Part shown: positions 8,994 through 17,499 of the stretch, piece after piece
How positions within the stretch are numbered: position 1 is the stretch's first letter
Layout of the letters: every line of letters begins with the position of its first letter
Notes under the pieces: generated by a model
The model's input: only the letters and a program-made list of their open reading frames with translations
Databases searched by the model: none
What the model was told of the DNA's origin: nothing
Position numbers and translations under genes: made by a program
From: Paludibacteraceae bacterium
Lineage (GTDB): Bacteria; Bacteroidota; Bacteroidia; Bacteroidales; Paludibacteraceae
DNA length: 33,631 nt
Direction of reading: 5' to 3'
Assembly (NCBI GenBank): GCA_017508305.1
Contig: JAFVZF010000059.1
Coordinates: 1 to 33,631 of the forward strand

Positions 8994-11086
8994 GATTCCG
9001 TTTAATTTTTTTAGCAATAATGACCTGTACACAGTATACTCAAGGACATAACAATGTCTTTTTACAACCATACAATACCCCCTTTGAAAGCATCCCCTTT
9101 AACGAGATACGCATCACAGATTATACAGAAGCCTTGGATAAAGGATTGGAACAGCAGCGCCAATACATTGACAAAATAGCGGCACAAACCGAGGCTCCTA
9201 CTTTTGCCAACACCATCGAAGCCTTGGAAAAAGGAACCGAGATTTTAGACAGGGTAACCGCTGTTCTTTTCAACCTAACCGAAGCTGCTACATGCGACCA
9301 ATTAGACGAAATAGCCAACCGCTACTCGCCTATTCTATCTGAGGCATCCAACAAGGTTTTTCAAAACAAGGCCCTTTTTGAACGGGTTAAAACCGTTTAC
9401 CAACAAGAAAAAGATAAACTTACGGGCGACAAGCGCAAGCTATTAGAAGATACTTATTTGACCTTTATTCGTTCGGGTGCCAACCTGAATGAACAAGACA
9501 AGGCTGCTTTTTCTGCCCTATGTAGCCAATTGAGCACAGAGACCCTAACATTTGGACAGCACGTACTCAAAGAAACCAACGCTTACCAACTGCACTTAAC
9601 CCAAGAGCAAGATGTGGCTGGTTTGCCCGCCACAGCATTGGCGGCTGCCCAAACGAAAGCAAGCGAGAAAGGATTGGAAGGATGGGTATTTGATTTAAGC
9701 ATGCCCAGTTACCTGCCTTTTATGCAGTATGCCCAAAACCGCGAATTGCGCAAAACGTTGTACATGGCATACAACCAAAAAGGAAATCAAGGAGGCGATA
9801 ACGACAACAACCAATTGGTTAAAGACATTGTAAATCACCGCCTTGCATTGGCTAAACTAATGAATTGCGAGGACTATGGAAGCTACAAGTTGCAACGCAA
9901 CATGGCGCAAAATAACGAAGGCGTATATCGTTTATTAGACCAACTGAGAGAGGTTTATTACCCCAAAGCCCTGCAAGAAAAACAGCAAATTACAGCCTAT
10001 GCTCAAAAACTCGAAAACGATAGTTTATTTGAATTAAAACCCTGGGATTGGGCATATTATACCGAAAAATACAAAGAAGAAACCTATCATTTTAGCGACG
10101 AGTTACTACGCCCCTATTTTGAATTAAACCGCGTGATAGATGGTGTTTATTGGTTGGCTACCGAACTGTACGGCGTGAGTTTTAAAGAGAACCACGATAT
10201 CCAGAAATACCACCCCGATGTTAAGGTTTACGAGGTATATGACGAAAACCAACAATATTTAGGACTGCTGTACGCCGATTTCTTTCCACGCAGCAACAAG
10301 CGCGGCGGTGCATGGATGACCGAGTTCCGTCAACAATACAGACGCGATGGCAAGCAGATACATCCACACGTGTCCATTGTCATGAATTTTACGCCTTCTA
10401 CACCCGATGCGCCCTCGTTGCTCACCTTTGATGAGGTGCTAACGCTTTTGCACGAATTTGGGCATGCACTTCATGGATTGTTATCGGATGTAACATACGC
10501 CAGCCAGAGTGGCACAAATGTTCCCCGCGATTTTGTAGAACTACCCTCGCAATTGATGGAAAACTTTGCCACCGAAACGCATTTTTTAAGACACGTGGCG
10601 CATCATTACCAAACAGACGAGGTTATTCCCGATAGTTTGGTCGATGCCCTCAAAACCTCGCGCACGTATTTAGCCGCATACGCCTGCATACGTCAGTTGA
10701 GTTTTGGTTACATCGATATGGCTTGGCACACGCTTAAAGAGCCTTTTGATGGCAGTGTAGAGCAGTTTGAACGTACAGTGTGCCAAAAAACTGCGTTTTT
10801 TCAGCCCACGGCGGGCGTGTGCATGAGCACGCAATTCTCCCACTTGTTTGCGGGTGGGTATGCTGCTGGCTATTACGGATACAAGTGGGCTGAGGTGCTC
10901 GATGCAGACGCCTTTGCGGTGTTCCGCGCCCACGGAGGTATCAGCCGCGAAATTGGTAACCGTTTCAGAAACTGCATTTTACGCAAAGGCGGCAGCGAGC
11001 ACCCGGCACACCTATACAAATCGTTTAAGGGAAGCGAACCTACCATTGATGCCCTTTTAAAGCGCGATGGCATTCAAGGACGGTGA
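8990..11086 (+). CDS. Exported M3-family zinc metallopeptidase (peptidyl-dipeptidase Dcp-like)
   Basis: A 698-residue peptidase of the thimet oligopeptidase/Dcp family, which cleaves short peptides, in Dcp by removing C-terminal dipeptides. The zinc site is complete: HEFGH at 488-492 supplies the two His ligands and the catalytic Glu, and E517 in FVELPSQLMEN supplies the third ligand. A hydrophobic N-terminus (MRFRLIFLAIMTCTQ) suggests export to the periplasm. Length and the fold-wide C-terminal segment (GGYAAGYYGYKWAEVLDAD) are normal for Dcp. The start overlaps the stop of relA/spoT by four bases. The TGA stop lies inside the first octamer of a tandem repeat that fills the downstream gap. 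Confidence 0.9.
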   Translation: MRFRLIFLAIMTCTQYTQGHNNVFLQPYNTPFESIPFNEIRITDYTEALDKGLEQQRQYIDKIAAQTEAPTFANTIEALEKGTEILDRVTAVLFNLTEAATCDQLDEIANRYSPILSEASNKVFQNKALFERVKTVYQQEKDKLTGDKRKLLEDTYLTFIRSGANLNEQDKAAFSALCSQLSTETLTFGQHVLKETNAYQLHLTQEQDVAGLPATALAAAQTKASEKGLEGWVFDLSMPSYLPFMQYAQNRELRKTLYMAYNQKGNQGGDNDNNQLVKDIVNHRLALAKLMNCEDYGSYKLQRNMAQNNEGVYRLLDQLREVYYPKALQEKQQITAYAQKLENDSLFELKPWDWAYYTEKYKEETYHFSDELLRPYFELNRVIDGVYWLATELYGVSFKENHDIQKYHPDVKVYEVYDENQQYLGLLYADFFPRSNKRGGAWMTEFRQQYRRDGKQIHPHVSIVMNFTPSTPDAPSLLTFDEVLTLLHEFGHALHGLLSDVTYASQSGTNVPRDFVELPSQLMENFATETHFLRHVAHHYQTDEVIPDSLVDALKTSRTYLAAYACIRQLSFGYIDMAWHTLKEPFDGSVEQFERTVCQKTAFFQPTAGVCMSTQFSHLFAGGYAAGYYGYKWAEVLDADAFAVFRAHGGISREIGNRFRNCILRKGGSEHPAHLYKSFKGSEPTIDALLKRDGIQGR

Positions 11087-11171
11087 TTCGGTGATGCGGT
11101 GAGTCGGTGAGTCGATAATTCTCAAATCACCAAATCACCGAATTACCACATCACCAAATCACCGAATTACC
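11082..11171. repeat. Phased 8-bp tandem repeats in opposite orientations
   Basis: Four consecutive octamers of type GGTGAKKC (11082-11113) are followed, after ten bases, by six octamers of type AAATCACC or GAATTACC (11124-11171), approximately the reverse complement. The second block also contains a 22-bp direct duplication (11126-11147 and 11150-11171). The two halves can pair into a long imperfect hairpin at the 3' end of the peptidase gene. The peptidase stop codon is part of the first octamer. Confidence 0.8.
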
Positions 11172-11250
11172 ATCAAATTGTAACACTTTTGTAATAAAAT
11201 AACCCTTTTGCCTGTAAATTAACAGCAAAAGAGATATTTTTTTGCATTCT

Positions 11251-11266
11251 TTTCAAACGTTTGAAA
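11251..11266. promoter_or_regulatory. 16-bp perfect palindrome, candidate LacI/GalR-type operator
   Basis: TTTCAAACGTTTGAAA is a perfect palindrome with a central CpG, the usual shape of LacI/GalR-family sites. It lies 87 bases upstream of the phosphorylase -7 box. Its position suggests carbohydrate-responsive control, but no regulator gene is in the window. The rest of 11172-11437 is AT-rich with only the promoter and hairpin listed separately. Confidence 0.5.
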
Positions 11267-11330
11267 TTACATATACGCCACAAAGTAATCGAGCAAAGCA
11301 ATATTCAGTCACAATTTCTAAAATATCCAC

Positions 11331-11360
11331 TTGCCCTGTCAAATAAAAATATTAACTTTG
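11331..11360 (+). promoter_or_regulatory. Promoter of alpha-glucan phosphorylase
   Basis: The -7 box TAACTTTG (11353-11360) matches TAnnTTTG, and a TTG (11331-11333) lies 19 bases upstream as a -33 element. Transcription should start near 11366, giving a leader of about 70 bases. Confidence 0.75.
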
Positions 11361-11369
11361 CGATTGTGC

Positions 11370-11384
11370 GTGTGAAAATCACAC
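11370..11384 (+). promoter_or_regulatory. 5'-leader hairpin of phosphorylase mRNA
   Basis: GTGTGA, a three-base A loop and TCACAC form a perfect 6-bp stem starting nine bases after the -7 box, so it would sit at the extreme 5' end of the mRNA. Such terminal stems can protect messages from decay; that role is inferred. Confidence 0.5.
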
Positions 11385-11437
11385 CTTATTTATATAGCAA
11401 GACAATTTAAACAATTATTAATCTTATAACCTCATTT

Positions 11438-13999
11438 ATGAAATTACAAGTTAGTAATGTCAATTATCCAAATTGGCGCCCTGTAACGGTAAAATTCCAA
11501 GTTCCAGAAGAATTTACCAAACTACAAGAACTTTCTAAGAACCTTTGGTGGGTTTGGAACTACGAAGCCACCGACCTATTTGAAGAAATGAATCCCGAAT
11601 TGTGGATTAAAGTAGGCGGCAACCCCGTTCTATTGCTTCAAAAACTAAAAATTGACGACTACAAAAATTTAGCTAAAAACAAAGCATTCATGAAACGCAT
11701 GAACGATGTTTACGCTAAATTTAAAGCATACATGAACGTTAAACCCAGCAAAAAAGTTCCTTCTGTTGCTTATTTCAGCATGGAATACGGTTTAACAGAA
11801 GTATTGAAAATTTATTCTGGTGGTTTAGGTGTATTGGCAGGTGACTACTTAAAAGAAGCCTCTGACTGCAATGTAGATATGATTGCTATCGGTTTCTTGT
11901 ATCGCTATGGCTACTTTACCCAAAAACTATCAATGAACGGCGAGCAAATTGCCGAATACGAAGCACAAGCTTTCGAAAATCTTCCTATCGAGCAATGCAT
12001 TGACGAAAACGGCAACCCTGTAACCATCAGCTTGCCTTATCCCGGCCGTAATATTTACGCTAACCTATGGCGCGTAAACGTAGGTCGTATTTCGTTGATT
12101 CTATTGGATTCTGACACCGAATTAAACAACGAAGCAGACCGCGCTCTGACCTCTCAACTATACGGTGGTGACAACGAACACCGCTTGAAACAAGAAATCA
12201 TGTTGGGTATCGGTGGTATCGCTGCCTTGAAACGTTTGGGTGTAGAAAAAGAAATTTATCACTGCAACGAAGGACACGCTGCTTTCTTGAACGTACAACG
12301 TCTTATCGACTACTTGCGTCAAGGTCTATCGTTCAACGAAGCTATGGAAATGGTACGTGTATCGGGCTTGTTTACAACCCACACTCCTGTTCCTGCCGGT
12401 CACGATAAATTTGACGAAGGTTTGTTCCAACACTATATGAACGACTACGCTAACCAACTTGGCTTGTCGTGGACAGACTTTATGAACATGGGTCGTGAAG
12501 TTCCCGGTGACTTGACCGAAAAATTCTCTGTAACCGTATTTGCTTGCAACACCTGCCAAGAAGTAAATGGTGTTAGCTGGTTGCACGGAAAAGTATCGCA
12601 AGATATGTTCAAAAACATTTGGCAAGGTTATTTCCCCGAAGAATCGCACGTAGGTTATGTAACCAACGGTGTACACTATCCTACATGGGCTGTTTCTGAA
12701 TGGCAAAAATTGCACGACAAAAACTTTGGCGAAGAATTCCGCGCAGATCAATCGAACACCAACATTTGGGAAAAAATCTACAATGTTGCTGACGAAGAAA
12801 TCTGGGAAACTCGTAAGACCTTGAAAGGCAAAATGATCGATTACATCAAGGCCAAATACACCGAAAGCTGGTTGAAAAACCAAGGTAATCCTTCACGCAC
12901 CATGAGCATACTTAACGGCATCAATCCTAATGCACTTACCATTGGTTTCGGTCGTCGTTTCGCTACATACAAACGTGCTCACTTGCTATTTACCGACTTG
13001 GAACGTTTGGCTAAGATTGTAAACAATCCTCAATATCCCGTTCAATTCTTCTTTACCGGTAAAGCTCACCCAGCTGATGCCGGTGGTCAAAAATTGATTC
13101 AAAACATCGTTGAAATTTCTCGTCGCCCTGAGTTTGTAGGCAAGATTATCTTCTTGGACAACTACGACATGGCTTTGGCAAAACGTTTGATTTCTGGTGT
13201 TGATATTTGGTTGAACACTCCTACTCGTCCTTTGGAAGCATCTGGTACTTCTGGCGAAAAAGCAGAAATGAACGGTGTTCTTAACTTCTCTGTATTGGAC
13301 GGATGGTGGTACGAAGGTTACCGCGAAGGTGCAGGTTGGGCATTGACCGACAAACGTACCTATCAAAACCAAGCACACCAAGACCAATTGGATGCTGCTA
13401 CCATCTACCAAATGTTGGAAGAAGAAATCATTCCTTTGTATTTCAGCAAAAACAGCAAAGGTTACTCTCCTGAATGGGTAGGTTACATCAAAAATTCGTT
13501 CGCAAAAATCGCTCCTATCTACACCACCAAACGTATGTTGGACGATTATATCGAACGTTTCTATAGCAAACAAGCTAAACGTGCTAAAGCATTGAAAGCT
13601 TCTAACTATAGCAAAGCTAAAGAAATTGCTGCATGGAAAGAAAAAGTGGCTAATGTATGGGACAGCATCGAAATTTACGATCCTAACATTGATCGCAGCC
13701 GTCAAATTGTAGCAGAATCAGGCGAAGTAAATTCAATAAGCGTTACTATTGATGTAAAAGACGCATCGTTAGTAGACAGCTTTGGTGTAGAATTGGTTAC
13801 CATCAAAAACGTAGAAGGTGTTGACAAACTACACAAAACATACGAATTCACTTTGGTTCGCAAAGAAGGTTCGAAAATTACTTTCGAAGGCAACTTCATC
13901 TCTACCGCAGGTGGTGCCTACAAATTCGCTTTGCGTTTCTTCCCCAAATCGGCAGATCTTCCTCACCGTCAAGACTTCTGCTACGTACGTTGGTTCTAA
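11438..13999 (+). CDS. glgP: Alpha-glucan (glycogen) phosphorylase, GT35, DUF3417-containing type
   Basis: An 853-residue cytosolic enzyme that releases glucose 1-phosphate from alpha-1,4-glucans with pyridoxal phosphate. The N-terminal DUF3417 segment (about 10-125, with [20 protein letters not shown]) marks the 'alpha-glucan family phosphorylase' group. The PLP-lysine motif is [14 protein letters not shown] with K608, followed by [20 protein letters not shown], as in Bacteroides homologues. About 150 further residues form a C-terminal extension. Codon use is strikingly biased to GGT, CGT, TTG and AAC, suggesting high expression. It stands alone between its own promoter and a strong terminator, so it is probably a monocistronic carbon-storage gene. 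Confidence 0.92.
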   Translation: MKLQVSNVNYPNWRPVTVKFQVPEEFTKLQELSKNLWWVWNYEATDLFEEMNPELWIKVGGNPVLLLQKLKIDDYKNLAKNKAFMKRMNDVYAKFKAYMNVKPSKKVPSVAYFSMEYGLTEVLKIYSGGLGVLAGDYLKEASDCNVDMIAIGFLYRYGYFTQKLSMNGEQIAEYEAQAFENLPIEQCIDENGNPVTISLPYPGRNIYANLWRVNVGRISLILLDSDTELNNEADRALTSQLYGGDNEHRLKQEIMLGIGGIAALKRLGVEKEIYHCNEGHAAFLNVQRLIDYLRQGLSFNEAMEMVRVSGLFTTHTPVPAGHDKFDEGLFQHYMNDYANQLGLSWTDFMNMGREVPGDLTEKFSVTVFACNTCQEVNGVSWLHGKVSQDMFKNIWQGYFPEESHVGYVTNGVHYPTWAVSEWQKLHDKNFGEEFRADQSNTNIWEKIYNVADEEIWETRKTLKGKMIDYIKAKYTESWLKNQGNPSRTMSILNGINPNALTIGFGRRFATYKRAHLLFTDLERLAKIVNNPQYPVQFFFTGKAHPADAGGQKLIQNIVEISRRPEFVGKIIFLDNYDMALAKRLISGVDIWLNTPTRPLEASGTSGEKAEMNGVLNFSVLDGWWYEGYREGAGWALTDKRTYQNQAHQDQLDAATIYQMLEEEIIPLYFSKNSKGYSPEWVGYIKNSFAKIAPIYTTKRMLDDYIERFYSKQAKRAKALKASNYSKAKEIAAWKEKVANVWDSIEIYDPNIDRSRQIVAESGEVNSISVTIDVKDASLVDSFGVELVTIKNVEGVDKLHKTYEFTLVRKEGSKITFEGNFISTAGGAYKFALRFFPKSADLPHRQDFCYVRWF

Positions 14000-14020
14000 T
14001 AAACAAACTAACATACAACA

Positions 14021-14052
14021 AAAAAAACCTTCCCAATCGGGAAGGTTTTTTT
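14021..14052 (+). terminator. Intrinsic terminator after glgP
   Basis: An A-run and ACCTTCCC (to 14034), loop AATC (14035-14038) and GGGAAGGT (14039-14046) form a perfect stem flanked by A and T runs. It can act in both directions, so it also insulates the restriction gene arriving from the right. Confidence 0.93.
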
Positions 14053-14094
14053 GTTGATAACTGGTTAATATAGCATTGACATTACACCAATCCT

Positions 14095-14844
14095 TTAATC
14101 TACCGTCTCATGTATACTGTACAATTTTGTTAAATCTGACTCCATAATACGGAAACAACTTCCGTGATCATGGGTCTTACCATAATTTATACCTGACTTA
14201 TAAGAACCAATTCGGATATCATACATGATAATACCTTCATCTAACAAATTTATGAATCTGTCTAATGTAGGCTGTTCATAAATATCTGCTCGATAAAACC
14301 AAAACGATTCTTTCCCTTTTATATCCTGCTTTACTTTTGCTGCCACATAGAATAACTTTTTTAACTTGTTTTCTATAGCTATTTCTATATCCTCATATGT
14401 ATAATAACATGACACATCCACTATTTTTTTGGTTCTCATTGAATAAACTGCAATGTATACCCTTTTGTACTCTTTGTCATTATACAAACGAAAGGCATAT
14501 TTCCCCTTATAAGAGTTTGCCTTATTAGCAAACATACTTGTATGCAGATTCTTTACATCAGGAAAGTCCTCATATTTTGTTCCAAATCGTTCTTTCAAAA
14601 AAGTATTTGCACCTTTGGGAAAGGATGGACTTTTAGTAAAGAGGGTTCTGTACGATTTCGACAACTCTCTATGTGCCTTTATTTCATAACCTAACCAATC
14701 TGATGTGCTACGATTATTTTCTTTTACACCAATATAATCTTCAAAAGTCTTACCAATACCAGTATTATGCCTCCTTTTGCTTTTTACATACCCTAATTCC
14801 TTAATTTCATGGAATTTATTTATGATTTGTTCTTTATCCTTCAT
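14095..14844 (-). CDS. Type II restriction endonuclease, MvaI/BcnI family
   Basis: A 249-residue protein of MvaI/BcnI size. The region TGIGKTFEDYIGVKENNRST (28-47) followed by SDWLGYEIKAH resembles the MutH-like fold of this family. D49, E54 and K56 reproduce the D-x4-E-x-K spacing of the MvaI active site at almost the same residue numbers, with H58 beside them. MvaI and BcnI act as monomers on CC(W)GG and CC(S)GG, so a CCNGG-type target is a reasonable inference, not a demonstration. The ATG at 14844 lies inside the end of the HTH gene (11-base overlap), so restriction should be co-translated with, and controlled by, that protein. The divergent methyltransferase completes the system. Base composition is clearly more AT-rich than the neighbours, suggesting acquisition. 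Confidence 0.8.
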   Translation of the reverse strand: MKDKEQIINKFHEIKELGYVKSKRRHNTGIGKTFEDYIGVKENNRSTSDWLGYEIKAHRELSKSYRTLFTKSPSFPKGANTFLKERFGTKYEDFPDVKNLHTSMFANKANSYKGKYAFRLYNDKEYKRVYIAVYSMRTKKIVDVSCYYTYEDIEIAIENKLKKLFYVAAKVKQDIKGKESFWFYRADIYEQPTLDRFINLLDEGIIMYDIRIGSYKSGINYGKTHDHGSCFRIMESDLTKLYSIHETVD

Positions 14845-15133
14845 ATTCTATCAATCTTTTTATTAACAACTCACAGACATCCTGACAAGTAGATTCCTCT
14901 TCTGATAGAAAAATTCTTTCAAGTGGATAGCCAATATGCTTGCAAAACATGTATATTTGCCTTAACGTATACTTATGCTGATACTTCGGGCTTTCTATAT
15001 TACCTATCTGTCCATTAGAAATATTTAATATAACTCCTAAAGAAGACTGACTTATACCATGCTTGAGACGTAATGCCTTTATTTTTTGTATTACGATATC
15101 TTGCATTTCAGTTTTTTTCTGATTAATCATCAT
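14834..15133 (-). CDS. XRE-family HTH regulator, likely R-M controller (C) protein
   Basis: A 99-residue DNA-binding protein. A Cro/C1-type helix-turn-helix spans about residues 15-60 (ALRLKHGISQSSLGVILNIS then NGQIGNIESPKYQHKYTLRQ), followed by a short helical tail ending in LIKRLIEYEG. Size, position directly upstream of and overlapping the endonuclease gene, and divergence from the methyltransferase are those of type II R-M controller proteins, which delay endonuclease expression after entry into a new host. The ATG at 15133 overlaps the proximal inverted repeat of the control region. Later Met codons (15130, 15106) are alternatives, but the last would leave a short N-terminus. It could instead be a simple repressor of both transcripts. 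Confidence 0.8.
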   Translation of the reverse strand: MMINQKKTEMQDIVIQKIKALRLKHGISQSSLGVILNISNGQIGNIESPKYQHKYTLRQIYMFCKHIGYPLERIFLSEEESTCQDVCELLIKRLIEYEG

Positions 15134-15197
15134 TACTCAATTTGTGAGCAAATATACATTTGTAATAAAAATACATTACTCTCAAATTGCGAGTAAT
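15132..15197. promoter_or_regulatory. Two inverted-repeat operator boxes of the R-M system
   Basis: The distal box is ATTACTC (15175-15181), a nine-base spacer and GAGTAAT (15191-15197). The proximal box has ATTACTC at 15132-15138 and the perfect arms CTCA/TGAG at 15136-15139 and 15145-15148. Both boxes share the same half-site. The proximal one covers the C gene's start and predicted transcription start. The distal one covers the -33 area of the methyltransferase promoter and lies about 20-40 bases upstream of the C promoter's -7 box. This is the geometry expected of C boxes. Confidence 0.65.
15149..15156 (-). promoter_or_regulatory. -7 box for the controller-endonuclease transcript
   Basis: Read leftward the sequence is TATATTTG, a TAnnTTTG match, ending 16 bases before the ATG at 15133. 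The transcript would have almost no leader. Confidence 0.55.
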
Positions 15198-15209
15198 AAA
15201 GAAAAAACA

Positions 15210-15217
15210 TATATTTG
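15210..15217 (+). promoter_or_regulatory. -7 box for the methyltransferase transcript
   Basis: TATATTTG matches TAnnTTTG and is identical to the divergent box; it ends 16 bases before the ATG at 15234. The two promoters are therefore symmetrical around the distal operator box. Confidence 0.6.
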
Positions 15218-15233
15218 CAACAAATAATTGAAT

Positions 15234-16475
15234 ATGTATAAACGAGTCATAGACAATTCATGGGATTTCCACACAGCAGACACCAAGCAATATACACATT
15301 GCTATCATGCTTACCCTGCTATGATGATTCCACAAGTTGCAAGAAAACTCATCAAAGACTACAAACCCAGCGGAAAATGTAACTTACTCTTTGATCCATA
15401 TATGGGTAGTGGGACATCGTTGGTAGAAGCAAATATAGCCGGAATAAATGCAATTGGAACCGACATTAATCCGTTAGCAAGACTCATAGCAGCAAGCAAA
15501 GTCACACACTACAATGCAACTGACATTGAACGCTACATTTCAGACATTCAATTATTGAACCTAACATTCAACAAGGAACTCGTTAAGAATAAAGATTTTT
15601 CTAGAATCTCTAACTATAGTTTCTGGTATTCAGAAGATGTACTATTAAAGCTATCTTATCTTCATCAGTTAATAGATACAATTCCACAAGAAATACGCTC
15701 TTTTTTTTACATCGTGCTATCAGAAATTGTTCGAGAATGTTCATTTACCAGAAATGGAGAATTTAAACGATTCAAGATGAATTCGAAACAACTGGAGAAA
15801 TTCTCACCCGATGTGTTCATGCTATTCATTACAAAAGCAGAACGTAATCTGCAAGGTCTAAAGCAATTCAACTGTTGCAATAACAATACATTTTCAACAA
15901 TATGTGATTTTAACACAGTATATTCTGTACCAAAAGATATTATAAAACCAAACTCGATTGATATAATTGTCACATCTCCTCCTTATGGAGATAGCAGAAC
16001 AACGGTTGCATATGGACAATATTCTAGATGGGCAAACGAGTGGTTTAGGTTTGAAAATGCCAAAAACCTCGATAATTTATTAATGGGTGGTATGCGTCAA
16101 TTGAACGCAAAATTTACTACTAATACTATCAACAAGGAATTAGAATTAATAAGAACTTTAGACAATAAACGCTATACGGAAGTAATCGCATTCTTAAATG
16201 ATTACCATGATTCAATAAAAAACATTTCTCCCTTTGTAAGAAAAGGAGGACGAGTTTGTTATGTAGTCGGAAATAGGAATGTAAAAGGCGTACAAATCCC
16301 ATTAGATTATTTTACCGCAGAGACTTTTGAAAAATACGAATTTAAACATGAACAAACGATTATCAGAAACATACCAAACAAACGAATGCCGTCAAAAACC
16401 AGTCCTACCAATAAGACAGGAATAAAAATCGACACCATGTCTAATGAGTACATCGTTATCATGAGTAAATTATAA
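15234..16475 (+). CDS. Site-specific DNA methyltransferase (SPPY type, likely N4-cytosine)
   Basis: A 413-residue SAM-dependent DNA methyltransferase, the protective partner of the endonuclease. An N-terminal YHAYPAMMIPQVARKLI segment precedes motif I, FDPYMGSGT (53-61), with the acidic loop GTDINPLA. The catalytic motif IV is TSPPYGD (247-253). The SPPY form is commonest in N4-cytosine enzymes, as in M.MvaI and M.BcnI, though N6-adenine enzymes with it exist. Motif I precedes IV, with about 190 residues between them that may contain the target-recognition region. The ATG at 15234 is chosen because it fits the predicted transcription start; the TTG at 15228 is also in frame. Codon use is AT-rich like the two divergent genes. 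Confidence 0.85.
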   Translation: MYKRVIDNSWDFHTADTKQYTHCYHAYPAMMIPQVARKLIKDYKPSGKCNLLFDPYMGSGTSLVEANIAGINAIGTDINPLARLIAASKVTHYNATDIERYISDIQLLNLTFNKELVKNKDFSRISNYSFWYSEDVLLKLSYLHQLIDTIPQEIRSFFYIVLSEIVRECSFTRNGEFKRFKMNSKQLEKFSPDVFMLFITKAERNLQGLKQFNCCNNNTFSTICDFNTVYSVPKDIIKPNSIDIIVTSPPYGDSRTTVAYGQYSRWANEWFRFENAKNLDNLLMGGMRQLNAKFTTNTINKELELIRTLDNKRYTEVIAFLNDYHDSIKNISPFVRKGGRVCYVVGNRNVKGVQIPLDYFTAETFEKYEFKHEQTIIRNIPNKRMPSKTSPTNKTGIKIDTMSNEYIVIMSKL

Positions 16476-16480
16476 CATAT

Positions 16481-16513
16481 AAAAAGACCAACCCATTTCT
16501 GAGTCGGTCTTTT
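16481..16513. terminator. Bidirectional terminator between methyltransferase and tRNA-His
   Basis: AAAAGACC and GGTCTTTT form the base of a stem that continues inward with A-U, C-G and G-U pairs to a six-base loop. T-runs flank it on both strands, so it can end the rightward methyltransferase transcript and the leftward tRNA transcript. Confidence 0.85.
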
Positions 16514-16514
16514 G

Positions 16515-16588
16515 GGTGAAAGACGGGGCTCGAACCCGCGACACTCGGAACCACAATCCGATGCTCTGCCAACTGAGCTACAATCACC
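16515..16588 (-). tRNA. tRNA-His (anticodon GUG)
   Basis: The minus strand folds as a complete cloverleaf: D arm GCTC/GAGC, anticodon stem TCGGA/TCCGA around TTGTGGT, and T arm GCGGG-TTCGAGC-CCCGT. The anticodon is GTG, and an extra 5' G (16588) opposite C73 is the tRNA-His identity G-1. CCA is not encoded. The acceptor stem is odd: 5' GTGATTG faces CTTTCAC, leaving U-U oppositions at pairs 5-68 and 6-67. The 3' end faces the R-M island across a terminator. Confidence 0.93.
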
Positions 16589-16609
16589 ATATTGTCTTTT
16601 AAGACGATG

Positions 16610-16617
16610 CAAAGATA
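16610..16617 (-). promoter_or_regulatory. Promoter -7 box of tRNA-His
   Basis: Read leftward the sequence is TATCTTTG, with a TTG element 19 bases upstream in the same orientation. It would start transcription about 15 bases before the tRNA 5' end. Confidence 0.75.
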
Positions 16618-16653
16618 CTACTTTTTTTTGTACCCGCAATATTTTTTACAAGT

Positions 16654-17490
16654 TTATTTCTTTACCAATACAATACCATTGGTTTTTAGAACTATCAGCC
16701 GTTTTTTGTAGAGTTCACCCACCGCTTTCTTATAAGTTTTCTTACTCATACCGCATACTTCGTAGATGGTTTCGGCAGGCGATTTATCTGTGGTAGGAAG
16801 AAAACCGCCCATTTTCTCAAGCAACTGCAACAAACGAGCTGCCTCTCCTTCTATTGCCTCATAGCCCGAACGATTTAATCGCACATCTATTTTACCATCT
16901 TGGCGTACACGATGAATATAAGCCCTCATTGTGTCGCCAATACACAATGGCTTAAACACTTCATTTTTGTAGATAAGCCCTACAAATTTATTATTGATAA
17001 GCACTTTATACCCTAATTCTGTTTTCGATGCCACCAACACTTGCACCTCTTCTTCTTTGGCAAAAGTAGGCTGTATGCTTTTGTCCAAAAATCGTTCCCA
17101 TTTCATGGTTGCCACCACCCTATTGGTTTTACTATCCAAGTAGAGAGCAACTACCACTGTATCTTGCTCGTCTACATCGGCTGTTTGTTCACTAAAGGGC
17201 AAAAAGAGATCTTTCATAATTCCCCATTCCAAGAATGCCCCATACGAGCCAACTGCTTTTACTTTAAGTGCTTTAATATCTCCCACTACCGCCAATGGAG
17301 CTTGCGTCGTAGCAATGGGACGGTCTTCGCCGTCGGTATACACAAATACATCCAAAAAGTCGCCTATTTGGGCATTTTCGGGTACGTAACGTGTCGGAAG
17401 CAATATTTCGCCCGCCTCTTCGCCGTCTAAATACAAGCCAAAGGCTACACGTTTTACTATTTTAAGAGTGTTGTAAGATCCGATGTTCAT
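16654..17490 (-). CDS. CvfB/YitL-like S1-domain RNA-binding protein
   Basis: A 278-residue protein of the CvfB family, whose members bind RNA through tandem S1-like domains and end in a winged helix. The N-terminus (YNTLKIVKRVAFGLYLDG, 7-24) is an S1-like fold. Further OB-type segments lie at about 70-130 (VGSYGAFLEWGIMKDLFLPF) and 145-215, and the winged helix is at about 225-278 (AETIYEVCGMSKKTYKKAVG). In Staphylococcus CvfB influences virulence gene expression; the role here is unknown. The ATG at 17490 follows a repeat-filled gap with no recognisable -7 box in the right orientation, so transcription may read through from prfC. Confidence 0.85.
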   Translation of the reverse strand: MNIGSYNTLKIVKRVAFGLYLDGEEAGEILLPTRYVPENAQIGDFLDVFVYTDGEDRPIATTQAPLAVVGDIKALKVKAVGSYGAFLEWGIMKDLFLPFSEQTADVDEQDTVVVALYLDSKTNRVVATMKWERFLDKSIQPTFAKEEEVQVLVASKTELGYKVLINNKFVGLIYKNEVFKPLCIGDTMRAYIHRVRQDGKIDVRLNRSGYEAIEGEAARLLQLLEKMGGFLPTTDKSPAETIYEVCGMSKKTYKKAVGELYKKRLIVLKTNGIVLVKK

Positions 17491-17499
17491 AAACTAATT

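Noticed and set aside
12326..13705. Two long minus-strand open frames of 185 and 239 codons inside glgP
   Set aside because: They lie opposite a clear conserved gene with strong codon bias, which opens the antisense frame. Their translations are Phe/Val-rich with no recognisable domain.
14053..16600. Integrative element inserted at tRNA-His
   Set aside because: No integrase, no transposase, and no copy of the tRNA 3' end was found at the far side (14053-14095). Only the R-M genes are present.
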